The position numbers were made by a program, and so were the translations under genes. The notes under the pieces were generated by a model. That model had not been told where the DNA came from. It saw nothing but the letters and a program-made list of their open reading frames with translations, and did no database searches. A DNA stretch of 6,402 bases from Bryobacterales bacterium. Its GTDB lineage: Bacteria; Cyanobacteriota; Vampirovibrionia; Obscuribacterales; Obscuribacteraceae. Below are positions 5,930 through 6,402 of the stretch, in pieces. Each line of letters begins with the position of its first letter. Position 1 is the stretch's first letter. The stretch spans positions 1 through 6,402 of the forward strand of contig CAJCHQ010000038.1 of NCBI GenBank assembly GCA_903970295.1. Direction: 5' to 3'.

Positions 5930-6402
5930 ATGATTGAGGGCAATTTCACCGACGTAAGCCTGCCTGCGATGCTTCAATTCCTTTGTATGGAGCCGCAGAA
6001 GAGCTTTCGCGTTGGCGTTTCTCTCGATTCCCAGCGCGGCGAAATTTATATCCGTCGAGGTTGGGTAATTGCTGCTGTCTATGGAATTCTTGAAGGCGAA
6101 GACGCCTTTTGCGAATTCATGTCCTGGCGCGAGGGTCTCTTTTGGGCTGAGCCGGTCACACCGGAGCTGGAGATCGCCAAGAACCTGTCTTTCGCTTTTC
6201 AGCCTAATTCATCATTCATTCAAGACTGCGCCTATTTGACTAAGGTCAATGCTGGTCTCAACTCACAAATCACTGGTTCGATACTGTATGGCTCGACTGC
6301 CTGGAAAGAGGCGGTGCGGGATAATCCACTCGACCGCGAATCATTATCGGTACTTGCCTGGTTGAGGGAAGGGCGGACGACGCATCAAGCAATGCGCGAA
6401 TT
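5930..6402 (+). CDS. DUF4388 (PatA-N-like) protein, 3' end outside the window
   Basis: 157 codons are visible and the frame is still open at the right edge. Residues 1-80 match the DUF4388 pattern: a short strand and helix (GNFTDVSLPAMLQFLCME), a beta hairpin (RGEIYIRRGWVIAAVYG, 36-52), then GEDAFCEFMSWREGLFWAEP (55-74), the usual Gly-Glu-Glu-Ala-Phe and Trp-x-x-Gly-x-Phe elements. Such domains occur at the N-terminus of bacterial signalling proteins, including the cyanobacterial PatA family. They are thought to mediate protein contacts; no enzyme activity is known. Residues near 132-157 (DRESLSVLAWLREGRTTHQAM) look like a small helical, winged-helix-like module common in such proteins. What follows is unseen. 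ATG 5930 is chosen because the domain begins right there; the Shine-Dalgarno is weak (AGG at 5920-5922). A seven-codon frame from ATG 5914 ends at TGA 5935-5937, overlapping the start. Confidence 0.8.
   Translation, partial: MIEGNFTDVSLPAMLQFLCMEPQKSFRVGVSLDSQRGEIYIRRGWVIAAVYGILEGEDAFCEFMSWREGLFWAEPVTPELEIAKNLSFAFQPNSSFIQDCAYLTKVNAGLNSQITGSILYGSTAWKEAVRDNPLDRESLSVLAWLREGRTTHQAMRE

Noticed and set aside
5914..5937. Seven-codon frame (MCRFRHD) overlapping the DUF4388 start, possible leader peptide for translational coupling
   Set aside because: GAGG directly abuts its ATG with no spacing, and so short a frame is expected by chance.

Overview
The window (6402 bases, roughly half G+C) is ordinary bacterial chromosome with tightly packed genes. 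The best-preserved protein is a primary-type sigma-70 factor. Its core regions resemble the SigA/RpoD forms of Cyanobacteria and their relatives. Together with a DUF4388 protein, a PccB-type carboxyltransferase and a Gln/Asn/Gly-rich secreted protein, this loosely suggests a non-photosynthetic cyanobacterial relative (Vampirovibrionophyta/Melainabacteria, perhaps Obscuribacterales-like). That placement is an inference from protein feel, not from a search.

Layout, left to right. Positions 1-134 are intergenic or the edge of an unseen gene. At 135-959 (+) is an unrecognised 274-residue protein with no clear ribosome binding site. At 1083-1664 (+) is a small secreted low-complexity protein with a signal peptide, a duplicated helix-like module and 21-base tandem repeats encoding YNQGYxQ. 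It converges, with a 14-base gap, on three leftward genes. In transcription order these are a sigma-70 factor (5716-4745), an MgtE magnesium transporter (4625-3249) and an acyl-CoA carboxylase beta subunit (3226-1679). At 5930 to the right edge (+), divergent from the sigma gene, is the N-terminal part of a DUF4388 (PatA-N-like) protein.

The transporter and carboxylase genes are 22 bases apart and probably cotranscribed. A good promoter (TTGTGG-N18-TATAAT, minus strand) lies just upstream of mgtE, so that pair can be expressed independently of the sigma gene. The promoter spacer is itself an inverted repeat, and a second strong hairpin lies at the predicted 5' end of the mgtE mRNA. This is the most interesting regulatory region of the window. 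The 213-base divergent spacer between the sigma and DUF4388 genes holds another dyad. I see no mobile element, CRISPR array, tRNA or rRNA. I did not find a clear new multi-gene system. The best leads are the mgtE leader, the secreted repeat protein and the sigma factor's altered DNA-contacting residues.
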